This document shows positions 37,027 through 51,100 of a stretch of 64,000 bases of DNA, in pieces. The notes under the pieces were generated by a model, which did no database searches, was not told the origin of the DNA, and was given only the letters and a program-made list of their open reading frames with translations. Source of the DNA: Callipepla californica brunnescens (lineage: Eukaryota > Chordata > Aves > Galliformes > Odontophoridae). The DNA is taken from positions 2,435,501 to 2,499,500 of the forward strand of contig JALIRH010000063.1 in the NCBI GenBank assembly GCA_023055505.1. Reading direction: 5' to 3'. The translations under genes were made by a program, and so were the position numbers. Positions within the stretch are counted from its first letter, which is position 1; each line of letters begins with the position of its first letter.

Positions 37027-40000
37027 TCTTACTGTAAGCTTTGTAATCCTCCCCCGTGGCTTCTAGCCAAAGAGCCAACTTAATAATTCATGAGTATTAA
37101 GCCTGAATTTGCCGGGAAGCAAACTGCGTTGCTTGGAGCTGTTTTCTCAGGGCCTGATTCATTTCCCTCACAAATTTGGTGTTCTTTTTTTCTAAAACGT
37201 CTTTATAAAATACTCTGCATAAACCAAGGCCATGTACTTCTCTTCGCTTGTTTTTCTAAGCAGGGTTATGGCAGGTCATCTGGAGAAGGCAGCTGATGAC
37301 AAAAGAGAAAAAAGAAAGTAAGAAAAAGAAAAGGAAGAAAACCCATCAGTACTCGCCTGAAAAGAAAGATATTTAAATAGTCCATGAATCATTGTGCAGA
37401 CAATTTGTGAAGTTCAGCAGAGGTGATCCTTCTGTCTTGGGGTTCAAGAGTGACCCCTATCGACACCGGATCACTCACGTGCTGCTGTGCCATGGCTAAT
37501 AGTGCTCATTTCTGCCTTGTATTATTCATGGGAACTGAGTTCATACTGAGATGCAGGTCCCCTTCTGTACAGGTGCTTTGACTTGCACTCATGCTTGAAT
37601 TGAGACCTGGAGACTCCTCCTATGACACACTGGGAGATTCATTACTAGGTCAGCCTCACAGCAGCTTTTTCTTTCCAACAGATGAGCAAAAATAAGCTAT
37701 TCTAAAAGTATAACACATTAGTGGAAAATAAATGTGTAAAGCTGTTTATGGAGGATATTCCTAAATGAACAGCAAACAGATTGCTTAATCATCTCAAGAG
37801 TTCTGCCTTTTAAAATACAATAGCAACGTGTCTGTATTCTGAAATAATTTCACTAAGAGGATGCTGTATGCTGAAAGTACTTCTGATCTTCCCTCAGAGT
37901 AGTTTTTAAAATACTTACAAGCTCCTTTGAGAAAGCAAAGTTACATTTTTCTCTATCATAGAATTACTTTTCCCTTTCTTCATGTGCCTGCCATGTCATG
38001 AGCTCTTGTGTTTCATTAGAAATCCTCTCTTGTTACTTAAGGCATTTTGAGGCAAAAAAGTCAACCCCATATTTATGACAACTGGCAGTGACTGTGATGT
38101 CAATGTGTGCACATAATTTCATTGTTCGTATGACAGTATCTGATTGAAATACAACCTCAGAAGTCCTGTTTTCCTTTTCAGAAGGTTTCTACGTCGTGTT
38201 CTCAAAAGCATCAATGTACCCTTAGTGACCCACTTTGGTTACAGTGTAGTTGTGTTTTTGCATTGAAAAGCATGAGAAAGATTTTGAGGAATGTGGAAAA
38301 TGAAAAGAAAGGTTTTACAGAGAGATGAGAGAAGCCCCAAAATGCTATTGTTAAGTAGATGGCAGTAGCGAAGGGAAGCCAGGGCAGTGCAGCCATTATT
38401 TTGTGTCTGCCACCGTACAGGCAGCTGGTGAGCTCCAATGGCTTGACTGAAGAGAGACAGCCAGTGCTGCTACATGGAGGTGTTGGATAACTTCTGCTCT
38501 GCTCGCAGATACAGAGAATTGTTTCCCAAGTTAGTTCTGCAGATATTGGCATGTGGAAACTGTACAGTTTAGAGAATGTTGTTCAATTTTTTATTGCCCA
38601 CCCTCTTTTGTTTGTTTGTTTTATATACCAGCAGCTCCTAATACAGTTCCATTCACTTGGTCACCACATTGTCCTCGGAGAGCTCGTGCACACGGCAACA
38701 GGAAGAATTCAGCATTTCATTGCATCAGTGAATTAAACTGTCTGAAGTATGGTGTGCACAGCATGGCAGCAGCATTTTGAAGGCAAGCATTGGCAAGCTT
38801 GCCATTCTCATAGCGAGCGACTCGCTCATCCTGAGATCTTTGTACCTGAGCCGCAGCCCCATGCTGTGAGCTGAGTTACTATTAGCATTTTATCAAAAGA
38901 GTTTCTATTGGTATCTTGCCATTAACTTGGGCTTGCGGTGCACAAGATTGATTCTCGGGTTTTTATCTGGCATGAAAATGATTGTTTTTACATAACATCT
39001 TAAAATTCTGATGATGTTTATTTCCCAACTCATTTTTTTTTCTAGAATTATTGTTAAGTATATTAGATTTCACTAGAAGATGAGAGTAGAAAAGATTTTT
39101 GTGAGAAATTAAGTATCATGCTCTTAGCCATTTCTTAAATGGTAGGAGTAAGCAAGAGGAAAGGAGGTGGCTGCTATTGCCTGGCCACTCTGCATTTATT
39201 AATGCTGTACCCACATTCATACAGGAATATGTGGTCGGGATTTTTGCCTTACAACCACACAGTAATTAAACCTGCCAGTGAGCTGGTACAAGGGAGCTCA
39301 CTAATCCATTCTGAGCTCGTTGCCAGGCCTTGTGTTCTTGTCTTTGCATGTTGTGCAGAATTAAAAAAAAAAAAGAACAACAAAAACCCACAAACAAAAA
39401 CGTTAAACAACAGAGCTCCCTATAGGCATAATGCTACTCTAGCTCACCCTGCAGTAAATTTTGTCCCTGTTTGCCCCTTCCTTCGTGCTGAACGTGTGAT
39501 GTCCCAAAGCACCGATTGCTTCCTTCCTTTTTGCAGAAACAGATGTCAGTTCAGTATGGTCCTGCTTTTCATCCAGTTAAAGGAAGCCAAGAAGTGAGAC
39601 ACTGTACTTCTTTCATTTTATTGCCTTTCAAGTTAAAGAACAAGCAGCTCATTGACTTTGCTTATCAGAGCAATGTTTCTTGTGTTTCAATAGCGTTAGC
39701 AATTGCTAATCATGCCAGTGATTGTAAAACTTGACTTAATGCTACACAAGACAGGGTTTCACCACAATGAGAGTTAGCACAGGAGGAGACCTTGCAGATA
39801 AAGTAATTGAGGATTGCTTCTTGCACGTAGGAATGAGAGGAATAAATAAGCTTTTGTTTAAGATGCTGCAACTGGTGCAGCTCTTCTTAGGTCTGAAGTC
39901 GATAAGGAAAAATGTTAATGCTTTTCTGTGCTTTGGTGCATTCCTTATTTCTGGTTTTATGCAGGAAAGAACTGTTCTGGTGTGTTTTCAGAATAACTGA

Positions 40001-43000
40001 AAAAAGAGGTTTGTTTGGCAGTTGTCAGATGGCATCAGATACTCACAACCTCTCCATACCTGATTCCACCACTCATTTGACAGTTGTGTTATGTAATTGC
40101 TGTGTTTTGTTTTGTCTTTTTAATTTTCCTAGTGATTTCTTTGAGGTTTTCTATTGAGAGTAGTATGTGTTTGTTTTCATTAAGCCATTAATGCAGTTCT
40201 GTTTGTAATAAAAGTGCTTTGTGCCTGGAAAAAAACGGGCAATTACTTCAATATCCGCTTTAGTCTTATTTGACATTTTGGTCCTACAGAACTTTTAATG
40301 TTGTCTAGATTCTGTGCATACTTTTTGTACAGAGAATAACCTGGACAAAAAGGCAGCCTGGAGATGAAACTCCTTCCAAGGAAGTATATCTTAAAATAAG
40401 AAATGCATTGATTGAATTCTTGCCAAGTTTATTGAGACTAAATGTGTGTGCCCTTCCTTTGCCTAAAGAAGGAATTGAAGCTGAAGGTGGCGGATCTTCA
40501 GATCAGATGGAAACAGAGCTGTTATTCCCGGTTTCTTTCTATGTAGAAATAGATTTGCAGCTGTAAAAGGGGGACATCTGACTAGCTGGAAAAATGGGTC
40601 AGCAGTGTCGTGCTGTAAAAGGTTTGCGTCCGTGCCAGGGTATACTCACATCATTATCAGCCGCAGGGAGATCTCTGTGGGATAGTTTGTCTGCTTTCTG
40701 AAAGCTGTTCCTAAACAGGAGTTCCAAAGGTGAGAGAAATCCTGGAGCTGAAAAACAAAAATACAGGTTAGGAGAAATGGCTCTTGAAGAAGTGTAGGTT
40801 TTTAAGATTGCCTGTTCTCAGCAGTCCACCTTGTGTTGCAGTGGGATCTGCTCCCACGATGGCACCTCCTCGTGTCCCACAGTGCTCAAGTGCTGCTTCC
40901 CTCAGAGTCCCCTTAATTATTCAGTGATGTTAGCTCAAAAGTTCTCTGGGGTAGACTGGAAATTAAAAGAGGGAATTTAAAGGTTGTTAGTGGGCAGTGC
41001 TGGAACGAGGGGAGAGTAGATGAATAGACGGGTGGAAAGAAAGGCAGTCAGCCTCATGTGCTGAAAAGCACTGGCATGTGGGGACAGCAGCCCAGCTGTT
41101 CTCTGTGGCTGAAAGAAGGAAAAGGGAAATTTGAAATATTTCCACTTGTTAGTAGAGAAAAACCTTGCAATAGATTATCACATGCGCCTCCAGAAAGGAT
41201 CTTTCAACATTTTGAAAGCAGGCCAGGTTTTGGTAATGGGTCAGGTATGAATAGACCGTGATTGTGTGAGAGCCAGACCATCTCAGCTCCAGGATTTGTC
41301 AGTCCCTCACTCTGCCATTGTTAGAGGGGCAGCACGCAGAGGATTCTGAGGCGTACAGTACTGCATTCAGCTTCACGTTGGAAAATGAAATGGTTGTTAG
41401 TGCTGAAATATTTTTTTCAAAGAAAACCTTTGTTAAAAGTTGATAAGTATGAACTCACTAGAGATGTAAAATACTAGAATTTTTGTTATTGACATCAATG
41501 AAACTAAAAGATTATTTCTCAAATATTCAGTTTACTGAGTTTTAATTCTTAAACAATGGTATAGGATGCTCGTGTAGTGTTGTGATGCACAGATACAAAT
41601 ACACATTTGCTGTTTACATAGTAACTGGAAATGGTTGGTCATGTCTTTTAAGTGTAACGACCTGAATACATTCCCATGCTCATTTTATCCAGCGCTGCTA
41701 AAGATGCTGCTGTGTTTTTCTAGCTTCACTTGTATGTTTATCTTATTCTTCTCATCCTTCCCTAGCTGTCCACTATTGGCATCACTGAACAGTAGGCTAA
41801 CGTGGACCTTTGGTATGGGTGGTCGTTGTTACTGTTTGTCTGGTTTTCACTTTATTTGGGATTCAGTATTTTCTGCTTATATAAATGTAACGTGGAGCAG
41901 TAGTATGAATTTCCAGCTCACGGAGGAGCTCGGTGCTCTGCTAGTGGTTTGGCTTGCCTTCCAAACTTCAGTCAGAGTTTCAAATAAGAAAGCAGTGCTT
42001 GCTGTGACCATGGCAATGGAGTGAGTGTATTCCAGGTGTGACCTCCCGCAAGGCAGGTGTAGGGGATGATAACTTCTAGGGGTTTGCAATCAAATAAAAG
42101 TGAGCCAGCCTTGATTTATGGCTCAGTTTTGGATGACCATCTTCACAGTGGAACACCTTTTCCTCTGCAGATGTAATTGCTCCCAATCTCCATTTGGTGC
42201 TAGGCTGATTGCTGCCTGTCTTCTTCCTGCTTTGCATCCTGCTGCATCCCAGGCTGAGGGCCGGGTTACATTCCGAGCAGCAGCAGTGACAGAGCAGTTT
42301 GCCAGAGATCTTGTTTGTTTAACACTGACGCGTTTGTGCTCTTATCCTTCAGAGTGGAACGTGGGGCATAGCGATTGCTGCTCAGTGAGCTAACACGTTG
42401 GGCAGATTTGCAGTCAGTTACTGTTGTTTCAAGTTCAGTTTTAAAGAGGAGCGATAGTTATTTTATCAAAGTAACTTTTGTAGCTCTAAAAGTCATTATT
42501 GTCTTTAAGGCATTTTACTTTTCTTCGTGAAGATGTTTTACCAATTGCAATTATAGCAGAAAAGAAGTGTACTCTACCCCTCAAAACTTTCTAGGTGAAA
42601 GACAGTACAATGGCACTTACTCAAGGAGGAAAATGAAGGGCATGAGTTGAAATTAAAGTCTCCCCAAGCAGTGTTTTTCAGAAATACTGACACTTGGTGC
42701 TGCAGACTGGAATGAAAAGGGCTATGATTTAACGTCTCTTAAAGTGACTTCATATTTTAGTGACATAAAACATAATTCCCATTTTGATGGCATAAAGTGT
42801 GCTCTCCCGTTGTGTTTCCCTGTCTACCAGTGGGCATCACCACAACCATTCTGCCCACTGCTTTTTTTTGAGATCCAGCAGGCAGAGCTGGATGCCAGCA
42901 GCTGTGAGGCCAGCACCCATACCAGTGCATGTTAATACAGTTAATGGGTTTTTCTTGAAAACAGGTCTCACTTTTAAAATTCTGACTTCATTCTTTGTGA

Positions 43001-44800
43001 TGATGTATTCAGTGGCTAGAGGTAAATGTGAAGGCACAGTATTGCTACCATAATGCAGCTGTTACCATAATGTACTGAAGATGTAATAGTGGACTTCACT
43101 TAATACATCATAAAATTCTTATTAAAAGATTAGATTATGCAATGTCACTAAAGCATTTGTTAAAACATTATCTTACTAAATGATGTCTCAGAAGGTTGTT
43201 GTTGGTAAGGAGTCATCAGATGTGTGTGCTCATTGGGTTTCTTCAGGCTATGTTAGCAGTCTTAGAGCTTATAAGCACCTACAGCAAGTGAACTGAAATT
43301 CTTGCTGGAAGAAGGAGTGGGATACATAGAGATTGGAGTAACAGTAAAGGAGAGAGTGAAGCAGACAGAGCATGGTCTGGATTGCTTAGCAAGATAAGCA
43401 CATAAGCAAAGATGGACAGCAAGATGTGTGAGCCATGTGTAATGCAGTAGGCACCGTTCCTAAAGAAGTAGCAACTTGAAAACATGTCAGCATTTATTCA
43501 TGTTGCTCCAAATGAGCTCATGGTGTAATGCTGTGGTAAAAGGGCCAGTATGTGACGTCTGATGAATTGCAGAGCTGGGATTAGTTCAGAATTCAAGTGC
43601 AGAAGACACACATGTACGCTTATGTCATAGCTGGTACTGCTATGAGACTGCTGCATGTTGGTAGAAATGTTTGTGAGTCTGTGCTGAAAAATAGCACTCT
43701 AGATAAGCTCTGTATATTCCGTCATTTAGAATGAGTTTCTTAACAGCACTGAGCTGTTCTTGTGCTTTTAGAGAGATGTTTGATCACACAGTGTAACCAG
43801 TGACTGATATCAGTGCCCTGTAAGAAGATGCCTTTTCTAGAGGGACCTTTACAGAGGAAAGGGTAACAAAAATCTGTGGCTGATCACCAAAACCGGATGT
43901 TTCCATGCTGGTGATAACCCATACATTTTGACAGTCAGGATAAATACCCCTGGAGCAAGCTACCAAAGAGAGCAGTGTGTGCTTCATGCTTTCTCATTCC
44001 AGCTATGCTAGAAAATGTGTTTAGTCAGTAAAGGTTACTAGAATATACAATCTTACAGGGTAAGATCAAAAGGATCTGTGTGATGATGGAAAAGTAATTA
44101 GAAGTATTTAGGGTGTGCTGTGCTCATGCTTTATTTCTGTGAATCTGTGGAGAAGAAAATCTGGTTGATACTTCATTATACATTAGTGAATAACTACTCA
44201 CCTGGTGAATTTGTACATGCGAGTTCTCTGTTTTGCTAAAGATCAGTGTCCTTGTCCATGGCCTGCCATCAGGAGCAGGACTGTGGATTTTGCAGCCTTC
44301 ATTCCTGCTGCTGTTGCTGGTAAATGTACGGTAATTTGTTTGGTGAGCTGTTTCAGTCAGTTGCATCACAGTGTGTTTGATTTAATGTATTTCTTCTAAT
44401 AATTCTGTGTGGATGGAGTTTGGTCACTTGATACTCTTGTTACTTCTGAGTGGATTTTAATGAACTTTTCTCTACCAAAAGCAGGATAGGCTTCAACAAG
44501 TGTGCCTTCCCCTTGCATGAAGTACCTGTGACGTGTACAAATCCCGTGCTACAAATACATTCACATTATTTTAATGCTATTCTATCGTGAATATGATATT
44601 TTCTCCTCAGAGTACTGACTTGTAGGTCTTCTGCAGTATTCTGTGTAATTGTATCTGTATTAATGACTGCTGTTTTGTATGCTTTAGGATTACAACAATA
44701 ACTAGTGCATCCTTTATTAAAAATGTATCTAGCTGTATTTTTTGCTAAAGTGTATTCTTATGAAACTCATATTTTTTCTTTAATATTGTTTGCTTTGCAG

Positions 44801-44882
44801 TGAGAGGTTTATGGTGAGGTTAAACAAGAACGGAGGCCCCAGGAATCCAGAGAAGATAGATCGAATGTGTGCACTGTTCACG
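44801..44882 (+). CDS. DOCK3: DOCK3 exon e (about residues 249-276)
   Basis: This 82-nt exon lies between acceptor ctttgcag (ending 44800) and donor GTACGT (44883). Its first base completes a Ser codon. The next 27 codons read ERFMVRLNKNGGPRNPEK, then IDRMCALFT, ending in phase 0. The SER-F--RLN-NG-P core is shared across the DOCK-A/B families; GGPRNPEK fits DOCK3 best. Confidence 0.93.
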
Positions 44883-47800
44883 GTACGTGTCTGTTCCATT
44901 TCTTCTTCCCTTACACTAGTGTGATTATGGATACGCTGAGAGGGAGAGCACTGTTCTTTCCTTCTCATGTGTTAAGCAGAAGTGGATGCTGTTTCTAAGT
45001 TTGGTTATCATTGTAACTAAATGTTAACAGAAAAAAAGGAGAAATGGTTCTGAATTATTTTTACAGCTAAGCAAATACTCTGAAGTGCTTTGTAATGCTT
45101 TGTAACTTTGTTCTTGCTTATAGTATGAAATGTTGTGTATTTTCATTGCATGTATTACACACTCAGGTAACAGGGCACACTGAAAAACTGATTGGCCTAA
45201 ACATAAAGCAGGGTGCTTTTTCCAGAGTTAGGGAAACAAATACAACACATGCACGTGTGCATACATATACACACAAATACAGTTCTCCAAACAGGTTTCT
45301 GCCGTAGCCCATTTGAGAGTCTGTTAGCAGCCCCAGGGGCATGGTGCAGCAGGAACTTCCTATGTTGGTAGCACCGTGTGTGTGATGGGATGAAAAGTCC
45401 AGGATATGCTGCAGGAGCAGAAGCCAAAGTGAGACACTGCAAGTTGATTTTATTGAAGGAACTGCTGTGTCTTCTCTGGTTTCTTCAGTAGGCATTATGC
45501 ACCTAGCTGCTCTGAGCTGATGCAAAGCAGAGTGAACTGTACCAAGCCCTCTCTAACCATCTGTGCGAGCAAAACAGGATCCCCCCGGGTGATACTTCAG
45601 TTGGGAGTGAAATAGCCAGCTGAGGTTCACTTCCTTTCTGTTTTTCAGACTTACCTGTCACCTGACTGCTGCCTTTGCTTTGTGGTACTAGTTCTTGAAA
45701 GTAGTACCAAGACGGTAGTTTCAAAACACGCAGACTTCAGTATCTGCGTTTCACTTGTCTTAAGCTCTGTTACAAATTGCCTCTGTGTCAAATGTCAAGA
45801 CCACTTTTATTGATCATTTCTAAGAAAGAATGTGGAAATCTAGAGTTCTGAAGCTTAAGGCTTGTCGTAGATTAGCAGTAAGGGATTTCACATCCTGAGT
45901 GTAATAAACACTTTCCATCGTGATTCACCTTCGTGCACATAGTAGAAGTAATTTGGGAAAAGCATTTTTGCTTTCAGTGAAAAAGAAGATGGAAGACAGC
46001 TTTGGTATAAACTGTAGTCCTGGCAATGAAAGCCTATAGTGTCAGGCAGTGTGGAACACTGAAATAGGCATGGTTCCCAGCACCAGCACCTTTTATCCTT
46101 CACAAAGGTACCCAAATTTCTTCTCTTAAAGAACAGTCCATGTCTAGGCAGGAGTAAGGGTGCTCAATTCTGCCTCCATCTGGGTGGAGAAGATGTGACC
46201 TTTTTCCAAAATAGCACTGAAGATGATGCTAACATCAGTACAGGTACAACAGAGGTAGCAGTATCTTAGTTTTGCACTGTCCTTAACTAATGTATTTTTG
46301 TTCTAAGAGAAAAATGGGAAGCAAGCTTTAGCACTGCTGCCTGGATAACTCAGAAGGCTTGACTTCAGGATTAATAATTGCTCTAAGTGTTATTCCCAGA
46401 AGACAGCATAGGCTGGTTTGTATCAGGTTTGGCACTTAATGACATTCCAGCATTCTTAAAGCTTTTCAACCACCAAACTTCACCATCAGCATCGATGCCA
46501 CGCTACTTGGTCATGCTACAGCCTCCTTGCTTCACACTGTGAAAGTGTTGCTCTGCTGACCTGCAAACAGTCTTTGCATGATTTCCGAAGCACAAAGAAA
46601 ATGATGATAATATGATGTGGCCCAGGGGCATAACAGTTCCAGAGGAGACTGATATCACAAATGAGGCCAACCTATTAAGGAGGCCAGCTGCAAGTATTGC
46701 CACTCTGTACTCAGTTACAGGTACCCAAGCCACCTTTCTACTTAAAATTTATGAAAATACTAAAGTTGTCTCAGTGTCCATTCTCAGAGGTGCTTCGACA
46801 CGTTCTCTGTCGCTTTTGTCTGGTAAATCTTTTGGCTACATCACAGAAACTAGGATAATTGGGAAAATCATCTGTGCAAAAAAAAGCCCAGTGTTGATAT
46901 TTTTCATGAGTCTATTCAAAGCAGTGTGCAAGGTGTGTAACAGAGCAACAGAGAATCATTCGCAGATTAACTTTTTATCTGCTCTTTAACCTTGATACAC
47001 TGAAATTGTCTTTCAGTCTCCTTTAAACAGGTGGTTATGGTTCTGTAGGAGTCCAGGTGCAGCTTTCTGGTGTGCTCTGTACAGATTCTGGCTGAGTAGC
47101 TGCAGCTAATCACAGTATGGAAGTTCTGTGTACATCACTTCCCCTGCATATGAGCCAGAATAAAATTACGGACCGTGCATCAGTGATACAGGGTAGCTTT
47201 CATAGCTGTGTGTATCCTGGGAGCTAGCACTGACACTAAATAGATGCAGTCAAGAATCGTCTCAGAAGATTTCTGTCCTACAACAGAATTTTATTTCAGA
47301 GGAAATCCCAATTCTGACTATTATCAAAACAGATACTAGATGGCCAGCGCAGTAGCGTTTTGGGTTCACTGTGAAGCAACTTTTCCTTATAAGCTGTCGT
47401 TCACATGTTTTCAGTGAGGACATCGAGTCATGCTGTGAAGTGCAGGATCAGGCAGGATGTGCTCAGTGCTCACAACACTGGCTCTGTGTTGGCTGGGACC
47501 CGCTGAGCACATCCGTGACTCACTGGACTGTTGAGTCAGAGACTTTGAAGAAGCATCCCCAAGTGCCTTTCCTCTCAAAAGCCAAGGTTTCTTTGATCAT
47601 ACCTAAAAGGCAATCTTCTCTTGTACAGGAAATTTCAAAATGCCTGAACATTGATAATTGAGGGTCTTCAGAATGTTCACTTCTCCATCGTGTTCTCGTG
47701 TCACACATCTCTCCCAGGCCTGGTTGCAGCCTTCCCAAGGCCCCTTGGGCTGTCTCAGCATACAGTCCTCCTCCAGGAAATGTCTCTCACGAGAACTCAG

Positions 47801-50309
47801 GAGCCCCAGGGTCCCCACTCTGCTGCCCTTAGCATTTCCCAGCCTCTTCTGTGCTGCATTTCAATGCTTGATGCATTCTCATTCTCACTACCGTGGTTGA
47901 TGGATTGTTCTGATTACTGGTTTTTGAAGGAATACAGTTTGGGAAAGGACAAGACAGATTGTATGTCATTGCATATTGGCTCATCAGAGGGAAAATCTTC
48001 TAGTATAGAACGTCAGTGCTGTTTTCTGTAAACTTTATTGAAATTCCCATGAGTGCATTGCCTTCTATTCTTCTTTTACCATTTGACACCCATGGTAATC
48101 TTGCAGTCAATGTACACTGCTTAAAAGGAAGAGGGCTTGAGGTCTTCTGGGTGCTTCCAAACTAAGGTAGCACTATGGTTTCAGTGCAGGTTTGTTCCCA
48201 GTGTTATATTAGCCTTGTATTTAAATCAATTCATTGATTTCCTGATCTGCTCCCTGGCTCCCAATATCTTTCCAAAACTCTCATCCTTACCAGAGGGAAG
48301 AAGCCCTGGTAACTCAAGGTATTTCTGTCTTTTCCTTCTATCTGTGTTGCATTGAGGTGTTCAGCCATCTCCTTGGGTAAGATTTCATCTTAGGTTTTGG
48401 ATCAGTTGTCATATCACACCAAAGATGAGAAACTGCTTCCTCTGAAGGTTAAAGCTTGCTCAACTAAATTTCAGGCTGGTCACACTTCAGAAGCTTTTCT
48501 AGATCAGAATTAGAATGTAGCTATGCAGCATGAGTTTTCTGGTTAAATACCTTGCTGTCTCTGGCAACTCAATTTCATGAAACTATTTAGATCTCAATTA
48601 ATTGCAGTTGGGCATCCTTGATACTGCTGTGTTGGGTCTTTTGTTGTTGTTTTGACATTTATTGGTTGGTTGGCTGGTTGGTGAATGCACGGTTGGGTCT
48701 TTATGGTAACTAGCATTGCAAGGAACTAACCATTGTTGGAAAGTGACTCTTCTCCTCAGCTGATATAGAAAACTTTTCCTACTAGCAATTTTCTAAAGAG
48801 CCTTGCAGCTAGAATTCTCATGAGATTGTTTGTATTATCAACCAGAGTGAATTTAAATGGTCGGGATGTGGGAAATAAACTCCTTGTGAATGCCGTGCTC
48901 AGAGCACGGGAATTAGATTTAATTATATTGCCCGTAACCAAAAATAAATGTAGCTGCTCCTCTTCTGGAGTCCTAAGCTATGTGTGTGGATTCGTTCCAA
49001 AGAAATCATGTGAAGACTTCTCAGAGGGGTGTGAGGATTTGGGATTGTGGGGTCTGTGTCGCAGTAAGAATTTCTCCCTTGTAAAAACCTCTGCGGTACA
49101 GAAATGGAGCGCAGGGCCATCTGTGCCCACAGTTTTTGTCTCTGACTGTGATACAGCGTAGTTTTTTGTGAAACTGAAAAACACCCAATGTGTGAACCCA
49201 TCAATATGTGCACACCCTACTGTTTTCTGATATTTTGACAGCTGCCCTTTGAAAAAATAGTTATCTAGGTTGCTGTTAATTGGAACTGGCAATCTTATAT
49301 TGTAACAAAAATCTTTGTGTTGAATCACAGATATTTTTGACGAAAAAAAAAATGCTACGATCTAGTATGAACCATCCCCTCCCTTTTTTATTTGATTTTT
49401 TTTTTAAAGTATATTGCCAGGCAGTGCTGAGATTAAAGCTATGTCAAATCCCTTCCTATCACAGAGCTTCAGTGTCTCCAAGACACACGAGATAAAGCCT
49501 GCCATATGCTATGTTGGTGTGGTAGGTGGCGAAGAAAGTCTCGAAAGTATGTTCTCTTCTTCCAGCAGCAAAATAGACTCGAAGAGAAAACATTAAGGAG
49601 GATTTAATAGCTTGATTCTTCGGCTGCAGAGAGACATGAGCTGGTAGCTGGGGAGCACACCAACAGTGTGTTTGCAACTCAGTGCATGTGCTGCCCTGAG
49701 AGTGCTCCTTTTAAATGGAGTCAGAAGACACGACCATGAGTTTATTGTGTGCCCGCTGTAATTCAGCTATGTAGTGCTATTTGAAGGCAGCTGAAACTTC
49801 TCTTTAAAATAAGTTCTCCTTATGCCTAGTCCCCGTGTTGGGATTTTATTGTGCTCTGTATAGGAATGTCACTAAAATGTAACATTCAGTGTTTGCATTG
49901 CCTACGTAATCTCAGTGGTTGAGATTCAGTTTCTTATATCACAGAGGAAAGAATCTTAGTGTGTGGATTAAAGTTGATATTTTAGGGTCCTGCAAAGCAT
50001 GATTTTTAATTCACCAAATTGGATCAGACTAAGAATGGTGTTCACTGTTTTAAAAATTACATGATTTCCTTTTATAATGATCTTAATACTGCTTAGGGTT
50101 ATTTTTTATTTTGTTTTTAGAAAAAATCTTCTGTTTGAATGCTTCTGAGATTTTTCCCACTGATTCCTGTATTGTACTTTCCAAAAAGTATACTGTCAGA
50201 AGGGTGAGCTGTGTTTGAGCACTGCCAAATCTACCCGTGCTGTTCTGCCCACCCCACTGAACAGCTTAGCAGGAGCTGTTATGGCTGGGGCAGGCATGAT
50301 CAGTCAGTA

Positions 50310-50645
50310 GGGAAGGGGAGGGGAGGGGAGGGGAAGGGGAGGGGAGGAGAGGAAGGGGAAGGGAAGGGAAGGGAAGGGAAGGGAAGGGAAGGGAAGGGAA
50401 GGGAAGGGAAGGGAAGGGAAGGGAAGGGAAGGGAAGGGAAGGGAAGGGAAGGGAAGGGAAGGGAAGGGAAGGGAAGGGAAGGGGGGGGGGGGGAAGGGAA
50501 GGGAAGGGAAGGGAAGGGGGGGGAAGGGAAGGGGGGGGAAGGGAAGGGGGGGGAAGGGGGGGGAAGGGAAGGGAGGGGAAGGGAAGGGAAGGGAGGGGAG
50601 GGGAGGGGAAGGGAAGGGAGGGGAAGGGAAGGGAGGGGAGGGGAG
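50310..50645 (+). repeat. Pure purine tract with (GGGAA)n core
   Basis: These 336 consecutive bases are all G or A on the + strand. The core at 50356-50480 is 25 perfect GGGAA units. It is followed by a run of 13 G (50481-50493) and then interrupted GGGAA, GGGGGGGGAA and GGGGA units. The complementary strand is all pyrimidine. Long ORFs in all three antisense frames and one sense frame (low-complexity Pro/Ser/Leu/Phe or Gly/Glu/Arg/Lys peptides) are compositional artefacts. Confidence 0.97.
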
Positions 50646-50689
50646 CACGAGCCCAGGGAAAAAAGGAAGTGACAGGGAGATGGGCCCAA

Positions 50690-51100
50690 AACCAAAACAG
50701 CAGCAACGATCTGAGGAAGAGAACTAATTTACTAAATAAGATATCAGAATACAAAATAATATAATACAATGTATTTTGAACTGAAGCTAATAAATCAAGT
50801 AAAGCGATAGAGAAATAGTCTGAAACCAAAGGCCTTATTCTAACGCTGGAGGTGAGATGGCGAGGGAACCCCCACTGCTGACATGAGCAGCAGAGAGGGG
50901 TCTCAGGACTTGCATGCAGTTTGATCTTTGCCTCTGAGTGGAAAACGGGAATGCAGTGTCCTCTGGGATATGGAGTTCTCTTCTGAGAACCAGCTACCCA
51001 GAATCTCAGCAATGCATGGAGCTGGAGCATTCACTCCCTGTGCCTCACATGTTATGATGTGGAATATTGATAACAAAAATCATAAAACTGTGACAGAGGT
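50690..51100. mobile_element. Possible LTR-type repeat remnant after the purine tract
   Basis: An A-rich stretch with 'aaaataatataatacaat' (50754-50771) is followed by a GC-richer block. That block contains 'ctctgggatatggagttctc' (50960-50979) and 'ttgataacaaaaatcataaa' (51067-51086). These phrases remind me of decayed avian retroviral LTRs, but the match is partial and from memory. It could equally be unique sequence. Confidence 0.3.

Larger units (their letters stand above)
21341..44800 (+). other. DOCK3: DOCK3 intron, exon d to e (23.5 kb)
   Basis: This is the largest intron in the window. Recognised contents: an ancient CR1-like remnant (25620-25890), a CR1 fragment (26813-27258), an LTR-like repeat (31990-32385), a tandem imperfect repeat (34773-34907), an antisense CR1 (35105-35987) and two copies of a roughly 1.04-kb duplicated segment (23337-24376 and 35988-37026). 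The stretches 27260-31990 and 37030-44800 hold nothing I can name. The 152-codon ORF at 39139-39597 looks like chance. Confidence 0.8.

Noticed and set aside
39139..39597. A 152-codon ORF, one of the longest outside the exons
   Set aside because: It contains a translated A-run, has no recognisable domain and no sign of splicing or a promoter; it is likely chance.
45163..45525. A 120-codon antisense ORF close to exon e
   Set aside because: It overlaps a CA/TG-rich stretch, has no family resemblance, and a second frame is open over the same bases.
50310..50645. Tandem units considered as a CRISPR-like or satellite array
   Set aside because: Units are 5 bp with no spacers, in vertebrate intron DNA; it is a microsatellite.
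50211..51030. Long ORFs over the purine tract (153 codons sense; 254, 131 and 114 codons antisense)
   Set aside because: They are open only because a GGGAA-type repeat lacks stops in all these frames; the peptides are pure low complexity.
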